Source: Marifrigoribacter sp047730175 | GTDB lineage: Bacteria; Bacteroidota; Bacteroidia; Flavobacteriales; Flavobacteriaceae | Reading direction: 5' to 3' | Assembly: GCF_047730175.1 (NCBI RefSeq) | Contig: NZ_CP159833.1 | Location: 1,736,001 to 1,800,000 of the forward strand | Length of the DNA stretch: 64,000 bases | Part shown: positions 61,912 through 64,000 of the stretch, piece by piece | Layout of the letters: every line of letters begins with the position of its first letter | How positions within the stretch are numbered: position 1 is the stretch's first letter | Translations under genes and position numbers: made by a program | Notes under the pieces: model-generated | The model's input: only the letters and a program-made list of their open reading frames with translations | Databases searched by the model: none | Told to the model about the DNA's origin: nothing

Positions 61912-63294
61912 ATGAAGAATCTATTTTTCCTAGCCATCATTTCTTTAGTATCATTTCAGACTTATAGTCAAAATGTAAACAAAGAAGATTCGTTAATTAT
62001 AAAGAAAATTTATGATACAGCTCTATTAGAAGGTAAAAGTTACGATTGGTTAGATTATTTATCTAATCAGATAGGAGGTAGACTTTCGGGTTCACTTCAT
62101 GCTGAAAAAGCAGTAAAGTATACAGAAACAGAACTTAAAGAATTAGGATTAGATAAAGTTTGGTTGCAACCTGTCATGGTGCCAAAATGGACAAGAGGAG
62201 CGAAAGAATATGCTTATATCGAAACCGCACCAGGCGTAACATCTACAACAGATATCTGTGCTTTAGGGGGTTCGGTTTCAACTCCGCTAGGAGGTTTAAA
62301 AGCTCAAGTAATTGAAGTAACTAGTTTAGATGAAATTGAAAAATTAGGCGAAGAAAATATAAAAGGAAAAATTGTTTTTTATAATCGTCCTATGCAGGCA
62401 AATTTAATTCAGACATTCAAAGCGTATGGAGGTTGTGTAGATCAACGGTATGCAGGTGCTATGGAAGCTGCAAAATATGGTGCAGTTGGGGTAGTAGTTC
62501 GTTCCATGAATTTACGTAAAGATGATTTTCCTCATACAGGTTCTATGACTTATGGAGATTTAGCGCCTAATTTAAGAATACCCGCCTGTGCTATTAGTAC
62601 AAATGGAGCTAACTATTTAAGTAGTACACTTAAATTACAACCGAAACTTAAATTTTATTTTAATCAGACATGTAGAACATTTCCTGATGTACAATCTTAT
62701 AATGTAATTGGGGAAATTACTGGATCTGAAAACCCTAATAAATTTATTGTGGTTGGAGGTCATTTAGATTCGTGGGATTTAGGAGATGGATCACATGATG
62801 ATGGTGCTGGTTGTGTTCAATCGATGGAAGTTCTAAGGTTGTTTAAAAAAATTAATTATAAACCTAAAAATTCTATTCGTGTTGTTTTATTTATGAATGA
62901 AGAAAATGGATTACGAGGAGGTAAAAAATATGCTTTAGATGCAAAAAATAAAAAGGAAGATCACATTTTTGCATTAGAAAGTGATGCTGGAGGTTTTAGT
63001 CCTCAAGGTTTTTCATTTGATTGTGATGAATCTTCTTTTAAAAAGATAGTGTCTTGGAAACAATTATTTAAACCCTATTTAGTGCACTTTTTTGAAAAAG
63101 GTGGCAGTGGAGCTGATATCGGTCCTTTAAAAAAGGATGGAATTGTATTGGTAGGATTACGTCCAGATTCTCAGCGTTATTTTGATTATCATCATGCTGC
63201 AAACGATATTTTTGAAGCTGTAAACAAAAGAGAATTAGAATTAGGAGGCGCTGCTATGGCAAGTTTAGTGTATCTTTTTGACACTCATTTTTAA
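61912..63294 (+). CDS. Secreted M28 family zinc aminopeptidase with PA domain
   Basis: A 460-aa exported peptidase. Signal peptide residues 1-19 (LFFLAIISLVSFQTYSQ). A protease-associated (PA) insert is near ~120-245. The di-zinc site: GGHLDSWD near 285, DDGAG near 299, the EE pair in FMNEENGLRGG near 330, Asp in LESDAGG near 355, and the final YHHAAND near 440. Acts on peptides in the periplasm or outside the cell. The gap before it is 16 bp, so it is co-transcribed with the PPK2 gene. Confidence 0.93.
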   Translation: MKNLFFLAIISLVSFQTYSQNVNKEDSLIIKKIYDTALLEGKSYDWLDYLSNQIGGRLSGSLHAEKAVKYTETELKELGLDKVWLQPVMVPKWTRGAKEYAYIETAPGVTSTTDICALGGSVSTPLGGLKAQVIEVTSLDEIEKLGEENIKGKIVFYNRPMQANLIQTFKAYGGCVDQRYAGAMEAAKYGAVGVVVRSMNLRKDDFPHTGSMTYGDLAPNLRIPACAISTNGANYLSSTLKLQPKLKFYFNQTCRTFPDVQSYNVIGEITGSENPNKFIVVGGHLDSWDLGDGSHDDGAGCVQSMEVLRLFKKINYKPKNSIRVVLFMNEENGLRGGKKYALDAKNKKEDHIFALESDAGGFSPQGFSFDCDESSFKKIVSWKQLFKPYLVHFFEKGGSGADIGPLKKDGIVLVGLRPDSQRYFDYHHAANDIFEAVNKRELELGGAAMASLVYLFDTHF

Positions 63295-63510
63295 CATTTC
63301 TTTATAAAAAACACTGTTTTTAAATGTCTTTAGCATTGAATTCATAAATAGAAAAAACTTTTCTTATCTACTGTGTGTCAATAGTATTTTGATTTATTTG
63401 ATTTAAAAATTTATAAATTCAGAGGTAAACTATTATCGGGAATTACTCTAAACCTTTGATTTTAAGAAACAAGTTGTATCTTTAAGATAGAGAAAAAGAA
63501 ACCAACCATT
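63295..63510. promoter_or_regulatory. Intergenic region before the last gene
   Basis: 216 bp with no gene. A near-match -7 element TATCTTTA lies about 27 nt before the ATG at 63511. Confidence 0.4.
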
Positions 63511-64000
63511 ATGATAATAGCAAAACTAAATAGAGCGCTATTTCTTTGTTTGTTACTAGTATTATTATTTCCCGATAATAATTTACTTGCGACAACTTTG
63601 CAAAATGATTCTAGTAGTGTAATCACACTTAATGAAAATTCTTTCCTTAATTCTTTAATGTTTACTCAAAAGATCGACGAATCAAAATTTAGTAGGGATT
63701 CTACTTTAGCATTTAAAGAATTAGCGATTTTTGCAGCAAAAAATAATGATGTAAATAATGCTATTAAATATGTAGATGAATATATTAAATATTCAGGTAA
63801 TACAGTGTTTTTAGAATCTGGTTACTTTGATTCATACTTTAACAATGAATCTTTTATTCTATTGAGAGAACAATATAGTATGAATATTAGCTGGTTGCAT
63901 TTTTTCTATCTTTTTTCATGCCTTGTAGGTTTTTTTATTGGAATTATATTGTTAATGAAAAAAAGCCAGGATAATACTGCCAAGTATTTAGTGAGTGCAT
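63511..64000 (+). CDS. Secreted or membrane-anchored protein, cut by the window end
   Basis: The reading frame stays open from ATG 63511 to the end of the window (163 codons). A signal peptide or signal anchor covers residues ~8-28 (LFLCLLLVLLFPDNNLLA). A helical, tetratricopeptide-like segment follows (KELAIFAAKNNDVNNAIKYV, then SGYFDSYFNNESFILLREQY). A transmembrane helix starts near residue 128 (WLHFFYLFSCLVGFFIGIIL). The layout recalls flavobacterial membrane-linked AraC-type regulators, where the DNA-binding domain follows the membrane part, but that part is outside this window. Partial; function not assigned. Confidence 0.6.
   Translation, partial: MIIAKLNRALFLCLLLVLLFPDNNLLATTLQNDSSSVITLNENSFLNSLMFTQKIDESKFSRDSTLAFKELAIFAAKNNDVNNAIKYVDEYIKYSGNTVFLESGYFDSYFNNESFILLREQYSMNISWLHFFYLFSCLVGFFIGIILLMKKSQDNTAKYLVSA

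Noticed and set aside
1..64000. CRISPR arrays, insertion sequences, prophage and rRNA operons
   Set aside because: No regularly spaced repeats, transposase, integrase, phage structural genes or rRNA sequences were seen on either strand.

Overview
The window is about 64 kb of AT-rich chromosomal DNA from a member of the Bacteroidota, almost certainly a marine-type Flavobacteriaceae. The evidence is consistent across the window. Genes have no Shine-Dalgarno sequences. At least a dozen promoters carry the Bacteroidota -7 element TAnnTTTG. Several family members are typical of this group: glutamine synthetase type III, fused isobutyryl-CoA mutase IcmF, an extended Rho, GSCFA, BT_3928-type DoxX, DUF4293, DUF4197 and DUF4920 proteins, and a DnaJ with a reduced zinc centre. 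There is no phage, IS element or CRISPR array; the region is mostly core genome with one accessory metal-resistance patch.

Layout. 1-13.9 kb: der, a MerR/M23 pair, alaS-GSCFA, rho, DUF4293, a YfcE-type phosphodiesterase, truA, an ABC exporter, and the folP-cdaA pair. 14-19.1 kb: a long plus-strand run (DUF1599, DoxX-like BT_3928 protein, orphan oligopeptide-type permease, TlpA-like thioredoxin, tpiA, prmA, clpS). 19.1-20.6 kb: a possible structured RNA, two small conserved unknown genes and a broken VOC gene. 20.6-24.8 kb: a minus-strand arsenic operon in transcription order arsR-arsM-arsC-acr3-MFS. 25-28 kb: GNAT, a VIT1/CCC1 transporter and an ECF sigma-factor operon with two unknown membrane proteins. 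28.4-30.3 kb: tRNA-Arg(ACG) with a duplicated 3' end and terminator, apt, a tiny conserved ORF and an orphan BlaI regulator with tandem operators. 30.4-43.1 kb: antiporter, glnA (type III), purM, prfA, pyrF, a metal-receptor protein, DUF4197, a metallo-hydrolase and icmF. 43-48.6 kb: AsnC regulator, a two-domain lipoprotein, a frameshifted Crp/Fnr gene, DinB-like, DUF1684, fluC and an SRPBCC/GyrI-like protein. 48.8-64 kb: M49 peptidase, MazG-like pyrophosphohydrolase, ilvE, DUF4920, mnmD, grpE-dnaJ, a Na+-type ABC exporter pair, MscS, an NtrC-like regulator without HTH, PPK2, an M28 peptidase and the start of a membrane-anchored protein cut by the window end.

The observations most worth following are: an 86-bp palindromic element in frame inside icmF; a pseudoknot-shaped, terminator-like intergenic RNA candidate after clpS; a 16-bp Crp-type palindrome placed for activation beside a broken Crp/Fnr gene; tandem operators for an orphan BlaI; a duplicated tRNA-Arg 3' end; and two purine genes (purM, apt) whose start codons coincide with the predicted transcription start. 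All functional names are from reading translated motifs; no database search was run.
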